Positions 57,416-64,000 of a stretch of 64,000 bases of DNA are shown piece by piece. A program made the translations under genes and the position numbers. Origin of the DNA: Actinophytocola sp036378875 (GTDB taxonomy: Bacteria > Actinomycetota > Actinomycetes > Mycobacteriales > Pseudonocardiaceae); NCBI RefSeq assembly GCF_036378875.1, contig NZ_DASUVO010000081.1, forward strand, positions 124,001 to 188,000, written 5' to 3'. Under the pieces are notes generated by a model. That model was given only the letters and a program-made list of their open reading frames with translations, made no database searches and was not told where the DNA came from. Position 1 is the first letter of the stretch. The number at the start of each line of letters is the position of its first letter.

Positions 57416-58182
57416 AACCGTTGGACGGGCGCGTCGCGCTGATCACCGGCGGGTCCCGGGGGATCGGGTTCGGCGTCGCCAAGGCGTTCCGGGCCGCCGG
57501 CGCCGACGTCGTGATCTCCGCCCGCAAGGCCGACGGGCTGGCGGCCGCCCGCACCGAGCTGCTCGCGGCCGAGGGCAGCGGCGACGTGCTCGACATCGTC
57601 GCCAACGCGGGCGAACCCGACCAGGCGGAGGACTGCGTCAACGAGGTCATGTACCGGTTCGGCCGGCTCGACGTGCTCGTGAACAACGCCGCCACCAACC
57701 CCTACATGGGTGACCTGCTCGACATCGACCTGCCGCGTGCCGAAAAGACCGTCCGGGTCAACCAGTTCGGGATGCTCGCCTGGACGCGGTGCGCGTGGCG
57801 GGCATGGATGTCCGAACACGGCGGAGCGGTGATCAACATGGCGTCGGTCGGCGGGCTGATCGTCGACCCCGGCATCGGCTACTACAACGCCACCAAGGCC
57901 GCGATGCTGCTGATGACCCGGCAGCTCGCCTACGAACTGGGGCCGAAGGTGCGCGTCAACGCCATCGCGCCCGGCGTGATCAAGACCGAGCTGGCGCGCG
58001 CGGTATGGGAGGCACGCGAACCCATCCTCACCGCGCAACTCCCGCTGCGCCGCCTCGGCACGGTCGAGGACGTCGCCAACGCGGCCCTGTTCCTCGCCAC
58101 CGACGCGTCCGCCTGGATGACCGGACAGACCCTCGTACTCGACGGCGGCGCGACCGCCCTACCGATCGCGGTGGCCGAATGA
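57412..58182 (+). CDS. SDR-family oxidoreductase
   Basis: 256 residues, ATGA overlap with the dehydrogenase. VALITGGSRGIGFGVAKAFR, LVNNAATNPYMGD, INMASVGGL, GYYNATKAAMLLMTRQL (YxxxK) and VNAIAPGVIKTELA. The NNAATNPYMG wording is usual in acyl-chain SDRs linked to ACAD clusters. Probably a hydroxyacyl-CoA dehydrogenase step. Last gene of the livH operon; a repeat-rich gap follows. Confidence 0.87.
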   Translation: MKPLDGRVALITGGSRGIGFGVAKAFRAAGADVVISARKADGLAAARTELLAAEGSGDVLDIVANAGEPDQAEDCVNEVMYRFGRLDVLVNNAATNPYMGDLLDIDLPRAEKTVRVNQFGMLAWTRCAWRAWMSEHGGAVINMASVGGLIVDPGIGYYNATKAAMLLMTRQLAYELGPKVRVNAIAPGVIKTELARAVWEAREPILTAQLPLRRLGTVEDVANAALFLATDASAWMTGQTLVLDGGATALPIAVAE

Positions 58183-58699
58183 CGCCCGCCGCACTGACCG
58201 ACTGGGCCTTGCGCGTGCCACGGGGCGATGTCTCGAAGGACGCGTTCGGGTCGTTCAACGTCAATCCACCGATGATCTTGTCGGGATGTCGCACCCCGCG
58301 AGAGAGTTGTGGGCCTGGTCAGACACGTCGCGGGCGTCGGGCGCGCAGCGCCCGGCCCGCTGGGTCCCGAAAGACGCGTTCGGGGCATTGCCGATGTCTC
58401 GAAAGACGCGCTGATGATGTTCAACGACTCGAAAGCGTCTTTCGGGACAGCGCTGGTGGCACAAACACGCCGATCGCACGGACACCGCCCGCGAAGCGGG
58501 CTTTGCCCGCCGGAGCCTCGGGCAGCATGATCATCAGTGGATCCGGGGTCAACGTCATCAGCGCGTCTTTCAGGACATCGACAGAGGTTCCGGGCGCGCG
58601 CGTGGGGCGGCCTCCGGCCCCCGGTTCCATGGTCTCACGGGGCACCGACACTGTTGGCCGCGTCCGGTGGGGGCTGTGGACAACCGAGGGGGCCGGTCA
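58183..58699. repeat. 517-base spacer with repeated, partly palindromic GAAAGACGC elements
   Basis: No credible gene. TCTCGAAGGACGCGTTCGGG (58231), CCCGAAAGACGCGTTCGGGG (58367), TCTCGAAAGACGCG (58398), CTCGAAAGCGTCTTTCGGG (58428) and the reverse form GCGTCTTTCAGGACATCG (58563) recur. The fourth is itself a hairpin (GAAAGCG / CGTCTTTC). Short phrases such as GTTCAACG and GATGTCTCG recur with them. This is a nest of REP-like intergenic elements. A terminator role for the livH operon is possible. Confidence 0.6.
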
Positions 58700-59428
58700 G
58701 TGAGCACGTTCAGTCTCGAGGGGCGGACCGCCGTGGTGACCGGGGCGTCCTCCGGGTTGGGGGCGCGGTTCGCGCAGGTGCTCGCGGGTGCCGGCGCCAC
58801 GGTGTTCGCGGCCGCCCGTCGGGTGGACCGGATCCCCACGGAACCGGGCATCCGTCCGACTGCCTGTGACGTGTCGGTCGACGGGGACCGGGAGGCACTG
58901 ATGTCGGCCGCTGTCGAGGCGACCGGCCGCGTCGATGTGCTCGTGAACAACGCGGGTGTCCCCGGCTCGGTGAGCGCGGAGAAGGAAACCGCGGACGACT
59001 TCGCCGCGGTGCTGGCGGTCAACCTGGTCGCCCCGTTCCACCTCGCCAAGCTCGCTCAGGAGGCCGGCGCCACCAGCATCGTGAACGTCGCCTCGATCCT
59101 CGGCGTCGTGTCCACCGCCCCGATCGGCGGCGCGAGCTACGCGGCGTCCAAGGCCGGGCTGATCGGGCTCACCCGTGAGCTGGCCGGCCAGTGGGGCGCC
59201 GCCGGTGTCCGCGTCAACGCCCTGGCGCCGGGGTGGTTCCGGTCGGAGATGACCGAGGAGCTGTTCGGCGACGAGCGGTCGAGTCACTGGGTGGCCCGCA
59301 ACACCATGCTCGGCAGAGGAGGGGATGGCGCCGAACTGGACGGTGCCCTGCTCTTCCTCGCCTCGGACGCGTCGTCGTACTGCACCGGCCAGGTGCTCGT
59401 CGTCGACGGCGGCTGGACGGCACGGTGA
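58700..59428 (+). CDS. SDR-family oxidoreductase
   Basis: 242 residues from GTG 58700. TAVVTGASSGLGARFAQVLA, LVNNAGVPG, IVNVASILGVV, SYAASKAGLIGLTRELAG (YxxxK) and VNALAPGWFRSEM. Stands alone between the repeat-rich spacer and the TetR gene. Likely another dehydrogenase in the same catabolic regulon, or an envelope-lipid reductase; the sequence does not decide. Confidence 0.85.
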   Translation: MSTFSLEGRTAVVTGASSGLGARFAQVLAGAGATVFAAARRVDRIPTEPGIRPTACDVSVDGDREALMSAAVEATGRVDVLVNNAGVPGSVSAEKETADDFAAVLAVNLVAPFHLAKLAQEAGATSIVNVASILGVVSTAPIGGASYAASKAGLIGLTRELAGQWGAAGVRVNALAPGWFRSEMTEELFGDERSSHWVARNTMLGRGGDGAELDGALLFLASDASSYCTGQVLVVDGGWTAR

Positions 59429-59438
59429 GCCCGCGTTA

Positions 59439-59459
59439 CCCAACCGAGTTCAGGTTGGG
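59439..59459. promoter_or_regulatory. CCCAACC-GAGTTCA-GGTTGGG inverted repeat before tetR
   Basis: Seven-base perfect arms around GAGTTCA, 51 bases before the TetR start. The centre is the same GAGTTCA as in the regulon sites, so it may be the autoregulatory operator; as a stem-loop ten bases after the SDR stop it may also be a terminator. Confidence 0.5.
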
Positions 59460-59509
59460 ACTACCCTCTGGAACGGACCGGCAACAACCTCTGGAGATCG
59501 GGGAGTGGG

Positions 59510-60136
59510 ATGACGACGGCGAGGGTCTCGACGGGCGACGAGGGGCCACGCTCCAAACGCGCCGCCATTCTCACGGCTGCGGTCGAGTGCTTCGGCGAGT
59601 TCGGGTTCGAGGGCACCAAGTGGTCCGCCGTGGCCGGCCGCGTCGGGATCGGGCAGACCGCGCTCTACCACTACTTCGAGACCAAGACCCACTGCCTGCT
59701 GACCATCATGCGGTTGGAGCTGCAACGCTCCCGCGACCAGTTCACCGAGGCCACGGCCGGCCAGAGCGACCCCGTCGAGGCGCTGCGGGCCGCGGCGCGG
59801 GCCGCGTTCGCCGTGTCCGAGCACGAGATCCTGCAGATGCGCATCCTGCAGAACAACCTGTCGCTGCTCGCCGTGCCAAGGACCTCCGCGAAGGAGGAGA
59901 CCGAACGGCAGGCGGCAAGAGAACTGGTGCGCCAGATAGAGCGCGACTGGACGCGGCTGCTCACCCGAGGCATGTCCGAGGGCGCCTTCCCGGTCCGCGA
60001 CCCGCACACGCTCGGCCAGGCGCTGCTGGGCCTGATCGTGAGCGTCTGGCGGTGGTACCGGCCCGGCGGACCGACACCGTTGTCCGAGGTCAGCGACCTG
60101 ATCGAGGGCTGCTGCGTCCGGATGGTCGCCGAGTAG
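59510..60136 (+). CDS. TetR/AcrR-family regulator of the acyl-CoA gene region
   Basis: 208 residues. Helix-turn-helix RAAILTAAVECFGEFGFEGT, VAGRVGIGQTALYHYFETKT. The C-terminal ligand domain (LLTIMRLELQRSRDQFTEA, LLTRGMSEGAFPVRDPHTLG) resembles regulators answering to acyl-CoA esters. It sits in the centre of the transport and acyl-CoA genes, and TTGAACTGAGTTCAA-like sites precede the operons around it. Effector unknown; a pathway CoA ester is most likely. Confidence 0.85.
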   Translation: MTTARVSTGDEGPRSKRAAILTAAVECFGEFGFEGTKWSAVAGRVGIGQTALYHYFETKTHCLLTIMRLELQRSRDQFTEATAGQSDPVEALRAAARAAFAVSEHEILQMRILQNNLSLLAVPRTSAKEETERQAARELVRQIERDWTRLLTRGMSEGAFPVRDPHTLGQALLGLIVSVWRWYRPGGPTPLSEVSDLIEGCCVRMVAE

Positions 60137-60173
60137 TGGGCTATTGCTTCGGCCCGCACCCAGAGGCTAGTGT

Positions 60174-60195
60174 CAAACTGAACTGAACTCAGGTT
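60174..60195. promoter_or_regulatory. TetR-regulon-like site before the NTF2/EthD/ligase operon
   Basis: CAAACTGAACTGAACTCAGG and two more bases, 13 bases before the ATG at 60208. The stretch TCAAACTGAACTGAACTC is repeated exactly at 63437-63454. Confidence 0.55.
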
Positions 60196-60207
60196 GTGAG
60201 GCTGACG

Positions 60208-60567
60208 ATGAAGTTGCACGCCTACATGTCTGGCATGGACAGTGCGGATCCGACGACCGTACTCGACCTGCTGGAGCCCGACTTCCGGTTCCTGATCGCG
60301 CTGCCCTCCGGCGAGGCCGTCGGCGAGTCCAGAGAGGACTTCGCCAAGTACATCGCGGGCCGCAACGCCGTCGCCAGGGAGCACCACCTGCTGCGCTCCT
60401 CCGTGGACGGCGACACCGAGACCGTGTACGGCGTGGTCACCGAGTCCGGACGCCCGGTCGGCGCGTTCCTGTCCGCCGCGGTGATCTCGCCGGCCGGCCG
60501 GATCGCCCGCTACCAGTCGTACTTCACCACCTCGTTCCAGCTGGTCGACTGGGCGCCGCGCTCATGA
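60208..60567 (+). CDS. NTF2/SnoaL-like small protein
   Basis: 119 residues from ATG 60208 (GTGAGG upstream); GTG 60196 is possible. The pattern YMSGMDSADPTTVLDLLEPDFRF at the start and ARYQSYFTTSFQLVDW at the end fit a SnoaL-like cone-shaped fold, used as isomerase, hydratase or lyase on hydrophobic intermediates. The next gene encodes a second protein of the same fold, overlapping by four bases, so the two may pair as a heterodimer. Confidence 0.7.
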   Translation: MKLHAYMSGMDSADPTTVLDLLEPDFRFLIALPSGEAVGESREDFAKYIAGRNAVAREHHLLRSSVDGDTETVYGVVTESGRPVGAFLSAAVISPAGRIARYQSYFTTSFQLVDWAPRS

Positions 60568-60968
60568 CCGCGCCGTTCCTCACCGCCTGGTTCGAGATCC
60601 TTGACTCGGACGAGCCGTCCCGGATCCTCGACCTGATCAGCGACGACTTCTCCTTCTCGATCCTGTTCTCGACCGGAGGGGACAGCGCGACCGACTTCGC
60701 GGGCGGCCGGCCGGCGCTCGTCGGTTACCTGACACAGCGGGAGAAGGGCACCCGCACCCACCACCAGCTCGCCGCCAGCTCCACCGGCCGCCAGGAACTG
60801 TTCCTCGGCGAGGTGCGGCGGGCCGGCGTGCCAGAGGCCACGTTCGTCGCGGCCGGCCAACTCGACGGGAACGGACGGCTGGCCCGCCTGATCATCGGGC
60901 GCTCGCCCGCCGTCCTGTTCGGAGGTGTTGATGTACAACCTGGTGCTGCTGGCCTCCCGGCCACCTGA
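60564..60968 (+). CDS. Second NTF2/SnoaL-like small protein
   Basis: 134 residues, ATGA overlap with the first. The start (FLTAWFEILDSDEPSRILDLISDDFSF) and the AAGQLDGNGRLARLIIGRSP segment mirror the previous protein. Its end overlaps the EthD-like gene by 38 bases, so the last residues after about 121 may be translated in a loosely conserved tail. Tandem overlapping genes of this fold suggest a heteromeric enzyme acting in the same pathway. Confidence 0.68.
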   Translation: MTAPFLTAWFEILDSDEPSRILDLISDDFSFSILFSTGGDSATDFAGGRPALVGYLTQREKGTRTHHQLAASSTGRQELFLGEVRRAGVPEATFVAAGQLDGNGRLARLIIGRSPAVLFGGVDVQPGAAGLPAT

Positions 60969-61251
60969 CTGGACCCACGAGCAGTTCATCGAGTGGTGGC
61001 GCGGCCCGCACGCCGAGCTGACCGTCCGCCTGCCCGGGCTGCGGGCCTGGCGGCACACCGACGTCGAGTCCGCGCTCGAGCCGCGCTCCGAGGGCTGGGA
61101 CGGGGTGTCGGTGCTCAGCTTCGACACCGAGGACGACCTCCGCAAAGCCTTGGACAGCAAGGAATGGGCCGACGCGGTCGCGCAGGTCGGGGACATGCGC
61201 GGCAAGCGGATCGCGGTGGTGGGCGGCGAGCGGGAGATGTTTCGTGCGTGA
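60931..61251 (+). CDS. EthD/dimeric alpha-beta barrel-like protein
   Basis: 106 residues from ATG 60931 with GGAGGTG. YNLVLLASRPPDWTHEQFIEWW, then GPHAELTVRLPGLRAWRHTDV is typical of the EthD/ferredoxin-like dimeric barrel family (small oxygenase or isomerase helpers). It lies between the NTF2-like pair and the CoA ligase and overlaps the ligase start by eight bases. Confidence 0.8.
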   Translation: MYNLVLLASRPPDWTHEQFIEWWRGPHAELTVRLPGLRAWRHTDVESALEPRSEGWDGVSVLSFDTEDDLRKALDSKEWADAVAQVGDMRGKRIAVVGGEREMFRA

Positions 61252-62719
61252 TGTCGCGTGGGTGGTCGCCGGACGGCCCGACTACCTCGCGGTCGTCGAC
61301 GACTCCGGGGAGTACTCCGTGCGGCGGCTGGTCGAGGAGGCCGAGCGCCTCGCCGGACTGACCACTGGCACGGTTCTGGTGCAGGCGGACAACTCCTGGC
61401 GCACGGTCGTCGCCGCGCTCGCGGCCGGGCTCGGTGACGGGGTGCTCGCCGTCGTCAACCAGCACACCACCCGGGCCGAGTTCGCCGCGGCGTACGAGGA
61501 CCTCCAGCCGGACGTCATGATCGCCGCACCGTCCACAGCGGACGACTGGGCGGTGGCCGGCGAGCGGATCCCGGTCCTCGACGGATGGGTGGCGATGTCC
61601 GGTGACGGTCCGCGCGATACGTCCCGATGGGACGGCGGGCGGTTCGTCGGGCTCACCTCCGGCTCAACCGGTCGCGCGAAAGGCGTTGTGCAGACGGAGG
61701 AAGCGCTGCGTTACGCCTGCCAGCGGACCATCGAGGTCAACGGGCTCGCGCCGGGTGACCCGGTCGCGGCCATCGTCCCGCTGTCGTCGACCGCGGCGTT
61801 CTGCTTCGGCGTCTATCTGTCGCTGATGCTGGGCGGCCCGCTCGTGTTGATGGACCGGTGGGACCCGGCGCGCGCGGTGGCACGCATGGCGGAGACCGAC
61901 GTCCGGTGGACCATGTGCGTGCCGACGATGGCGCTGCAGATGGGCGCCGCCGCGGCCGGGTCGCGGGCGCTCACGGGCGTCCGCTCGATCACCGTCGGCG
62001 GCGGGCCGATGGACCGGGCCGCGCTGGCCAGGGCGGAACAGTCGCTCGGCACGAAGATCCTGCGCGTGTTCGGCATGTCCGAGTGTCTCGGGCACACCTC
62101 GCCGAGCCCCGACGACCCCGAGGAGATCCGGCTCGGCCGCGACGGCCGGCCCTTCACCGGCACCCACCTGCGTGCGGTGTCGGGTTCCGGCGCCGCACTG
62201 GGGCCTGGGGAGACCGGGCACGCCCAGGTTCGCGGGCCGTCGCTGTTCCTCGGCTACGCGCGGGACGGCAAGGTCGAGCCCGCCGCACTGACCGCCGACG
62301 GGTTCTTCCCGACCGGCGACCTGCTCGTGACCCACGACGACGGCACTGTCACGATCATGGGGCGGGAGAAGGACGTCATCATCCGGGGCGGCCGGAACAT
62401 CGACATCACCGAGATCGAACGGGCGGTCGCTGGCCATCCCCGCGTCGAGCAGGCGTGTGTGGTGCCCGTCCCCGACGAGGTGCTCGGGGAACGGGTCGCG
62501 CTGCTGGCCGTGACCCGCGACGGCGCGGCGCTCGACCTCGCGTCGGTGACCGGCTTCCTGGGTGAACACGGGCTGTCCAAGACCAAGTGGCCGGAGTACG
62601 TGTTCACTGTGGACGATCTGCCGCAGACCAAGGTGGGCAAGCTGGACCGCAAGGGCGCCCGCGAGGTGGCACGGCAACGGCACGCCGTCACCGCCGGGGA
62701 AACCGCCGTCCCGCACTGA
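61244..62719 (+). CDS. AMP-dependent acyl-CoA synthetase/ligase
   Basis: 491 residues, GTG start. VGLTSGSTGRAKGVVQTEE (P-loop), RVFGMSECLGHTS (A5), GFFPTGDLLVTHDDGTVTIMGREKDVIIRGGRNID in blocks FFPTGDL and IIRGGRNIDITEIE, and C-terminal LPQTKVGKLDRK with the adenylation lysine. It activates the imported acid to its CoA ester, the entry reaction for the acyl-CoA genes. Its end overlaps the SDR on the opposite strand by 32 bases. Confidence 0.88.
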   Translation: MRDVAWVVAGRPDYLAVVDDSGEYSVRRLVEEAERLAGLTTGTVLVQADNSWRTVVAALAAGLGDGVLAVVNQHTTRAEFAAAYEDLQPDVMIAAPSTADDWAVAGERIPVLDGWVAMSGDGPRDTSRWDGGRFVGLTSGSTGRAKGVVQTEEALRYACQRTIEVNGLAPGDPVAAIVPLSSTAAFCFGVYLSLMLGGPLVLMDRWDPARAVARMAETDVRWTMCVPTMALQMGAAAAGSRALTGVRSITVGGGPMDRAALARAEQSLGTKILRVFGMSECLGHTSPSPDDPEEIRLGRDGRPFTGTHLRAVSGSGAALGPGETGHAQVRGPSLFLGYARDGKVEPAALTADGFFPTGDLLVTHDDGTVTIMGREKDVIIRGGRNIDITEIERAVAGHPRVEQACVVPVPDEVLGERVALLAVTRDGAALDLASVTGFLGEHGLSKTKWPEYVFTVDDLPQTKVGKLDRKGAREVARQRHAVTAGETAVPH

Positions 62720-63425
62720 CCCCGCCGTCCACCACGATCTCCGTGCCCGTCACGTAGGCGCTGGCGTCGGAGGCCAGGTACAGGGCCACGTCGGCGACCT
62801 CGGCCGGCGTGCCGCGCCTGCCGAGCGGGATCGTCCTCGTGTACGCCGCCCAGTCGGTGTCCGCGAAGTCGGACGACGCGGTGATCTCGGTCGCGATGCT
62901 GCCAGGGCAGATCGTGTTCACCCGGATGCCCGCCTCCGCGAGCTCCAGCGCGGCCACCTTCGTCAGGCCACGGACCGCGAACTTGCTCGCGCCGTACGCG
63001 GCCAGCCCTGTCGCGCCCAGCACGCCGTTCACCGAGGACAGCGTGACGATGGAGCCACCCGGTGGCATGATCGGCGCGACCGCGCGGATGGCGAGGAACG
63101 TGGCGGTCGTGTTGGTCTCCTGCACCCGGCGGAACTCCTCCGGGCTGGTGTCCAGCAGCGGACGGGACATCGCGATGCCGGCGGTGTGCACGAGCACGTC
63201 GAGCCGTCCGTGTTCCGCACGTAGGTTCTCCGCGAGCGCCTGCCAACCGGCGTCGTCGGTGACGTCGAGCGTCCGGTACGTGGCACTGGGTGGCACGGGA
63301 CCGTGAGCAGCGAGATCGGTGACCACGACCGTCGCGTCCTCCCGCGCGAACAGGTGCGCGGTCGCGGACCCGATGCCCCCGAGACCTCCCGTGACGAGCG
63401 CGACACGACCGGACAGCCGACCCAT
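62688..63425 (-). CDS. SDR-family oxidoreductase
   Basis: 245 residues from ATG 63425 with GGGAG. VALVTGGLGGIGSATAHLFA, LVHTAGIAMS, IVTLSSVNGVLG, AAYGASKFAVRGLTKVAA (YxxxK), VNTICPGSIATEI. Transcribed away from the binding-protein gene; a TetR-regulon-like site stands just upstream. Likely oxidises a hydroxyl in the same pathway. Confidence 0.87.
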   Translation of the reverse strand: MGRLSGRVALVTGGLGGIGSATAHLFAREDATVVVTDLAAHGPVPPSATYRTLDVTDDAGWQALAENLRAEHGRLDVLVHTAGIAMSRPLLDTSPEEFRRVQETNTTATFLAIRAVAPIMPPGGSIVTLSSVNGVLGATGLAAYGASKFAVRGLTKVAALELAEAGIRVNTICPGSIATEITASSDFADTDWAAYTRTIPLGRRGTPAEVADVALYLASDASAYVTGTEIVVDGGVSAGRRFPRR

Positions 63426-63436
63426 GGCAAACTCCC

Positions 63437-63458
63437 TCAAACTGAACTGAACTCGATT
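63437..63458. promoter_or_regulatory. TetR-regulon-like site before the minus-strand SDR
   Basis: TCAAACTGAACTGAACTCGA and two more bases. Its first 18 bases equal those at 60173-60190. It lies 12 bases upstream of the SDR start. Confidence 0.55.
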
Positions 63459-63487
63459 CTTGCGTCCGTGATGGACGCCTCTCTATA

Positions 63488-63501
63488 TTGAACTGACTTC
63501 A
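63488..63501. promoter_or_regulatory. TetR-regulon-like site before the binding-protein gene
   Basis: TTGAACTGACTTCA, one base off the TTGAACTGAGTTCA of the livH operator. It lies 22 bases before the ATG at 63524, next to the AAGGGAG ribosome site. Confidence 0.55.
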
Positions 63502-63523
63502 GCTCAGGTCAAGGGAGACCGCC

Positions 63524-64000
63524 ATGCGGCACAACAGCCCGCGCATCCTCGTCCTGCTGGCAGCCCTCGTGCTCACCCTCTCCGCGTGCGGTTCGGGTGC
63601 GAGTGGCGGCTCATCGTCGGACACGATCAAGATCGGGGGCTGGATGCCGCTTTCCGGCCCGGTCGCCGCCTCGGGGGAGCCGCAGAAAGTGGGCGGCGAC
63701 GTCTATTTCAAGATGATCAACGACAAGGGCGGCATCAACGGCCACAAGGTCGAGTGGATCACCAAGGACAACGCCTACGACACGCAGCAGACCGTGCAGG
63801 CCGCCCGTGAGCTGATCGGTCAGGACCGCGTGGTGGCGATCGTAAACTCCAACGGCACCGCACAGACCGAGGCGACGTTCCCGTTCGTGCTCGAGCAGTC
63901 GAAGGTGCCGATCCTGAACACCTACGGCGGCGCCGAGAACTGGTACAACCCGCCACGCAACGGGCTGTTCGGCGTGCAGACGCTGTACGAGGACCAGGCG
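63524..64000 (+). CDS. Branched-chain amino acid-type ABC solute-binding lipoprotein LivJ (5' part only)
   Basis: The first 159 residues; the gene runs off the right edge. ATG 63524 with AAGGGAG. Lipoprotein signal ILVLLAALVLTLSACGSGAS with lipobox LSAC. IKIGGWMPLSGPVAASGEP and GGINGHKVEWITKDNAYDTQQTVQAARELI are family features. It would be anchored outside the membrane and pass the ligand to LivH and the LivMGF fusion at 47.5-50.9 kb. A regulon-type site precedes it. Confidence 0.88.
   Translation, partial: MRHNSPRILVLLAALVLTLSACGSGASGGSSSDTIKIGGWMPLSGPVAASGEPQKVGGDVYFKMINDKGGINGHKVEWITKDNAYDTQQTVQAARELIGQDRVVAIVNSNGTAQTEATFPFVLEQSKVPILNTYGGAENWYNPPRNGLFGVQTLYEDQA

Noticed and set aside
58309..58651. 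Short frames on both strands in the spacer after the livH operon
   Set aside because: They run through REP-like repeats, their translations differ between copies, and no ribosome site is seen.
1..64000. Prophage, integrative element or transposon boundaries
   Set aside because: No integrase, transposase, tRNA or direct-repeat pair with element-like content was seen, and base composition stays even apart from short intergenic AT-rich patches.

Overview
The window is a GC-rich actinomycete chromosome segment, most like Pseudonocardiaceae (Lentzea, Saccharothrix, Kibdelosporangium or Amycolatopsis relatives). Signs are G/C third positions, many GTG starts, ATGA/GTGA gene overlaps, a mycothiol-type maleylpyruvate isomerase, an FxSxx-COOH-type RiPP locus with an NB-ARC/TPR protein, and sigma-F/B-like promoters. 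No rRNA, tRNA, CRISPR array, transposase or phage gene was seen. I worked by reading and translation only; family names are recognition from memory, not search results.

Layout. 1-2.9 kb: end of an ABC solute-binding protein and a four-gene minus-strand set of secreted and membrane proteins of unknown function. 3.1-6.6 kb: a DUF711 protein and a secreted GH84 enzyme with an F5/8C domain. 6.6-17.9 kb, the most interesting region: PTS enzyme I, HPr, a SorC-family regulator, a complete glucitol-type PTS permease (IIC, IIBC, IIA, GutM), then a translationally coupled operon of a DRL/SAF-type oxidoreductase, E1 alpha, E1 beta and E2 of an acetoin-dehydrogenase-like complex, an extra IspD and a small CxxC protein. 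Four sites of the form TGCAC-N4-GTGCA tie the parts together. I propose a catabolic and salvage route for 2-C-methyl-D-erythritol or a close branched polyol: PTS uptake to the 4-phosphate, reverse DXR-type reaction to 1-deoxyxylulose 5-phosphate, and TPP-dependent cleavage to acetyl-CoA plus glyceraldehyde 3-phosphate, with IspD sending part into isoprenoids.

18.2-24.5 kb: an FxS-type RiPP locus: EAD/NB-ARC/TPR protein, HExxH enzyme, radical SAM enzyme, and an unlisted 57-aa precursor that ends in HDTHI where the canonical motif has FxSxx. 24.7-32.7 kb: two-component system, a PRPP-synthetase paralogue, stress-type small membrane genes with divergent sigma-F-like promoters, AAC(2')-like acetyltransferase, Nudix, FMN protein and a secreted GH3 enzyme. 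32.7-34.8 kb: a repeat-rich gap, then an ECF41-like sigma factor and a carboxymuconolactone-decarboxylase-like protein sharing one promoter type. 35.3-42.6 kb: a gentisate operon (hydroxylase, maleylpyruvate isomerase, fumarylpyruvate hydrolase, gentisate dioxygenase, IclR), a formylglycine-generating enzyme divergent from IclR across a 49-bp palindrome, and hydroxyquinol dioxygenase with maleylacetate reductase.

42.7-64 kb: TetR and a KstD-like flavoprotein, then a large acyl-CoA catabolic regulon: alcohol dehydrogenase and SDR, a LivH permease, a LivM-LivG-LivF triple fusion, a heteromeric-type acyl-CoA dehydrogenase pair, enoyl-CoA hydratase, OB-fold protein plus Ltp-type thiolase, kinase-like protein plus ACAD11-like dehydrogenase, SDRs, TetR, two NTF2-like proteins, EthD, acyl-CoA ligase, and a LivJ-type binding protein cut by the window edge. 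Copies of TTGAACTGAGTTCAA-like sites precede most transcription units here, suggesting one TetR regulon for import and beta-oxidation-like breakdown of an unidentified carboxylic acid.
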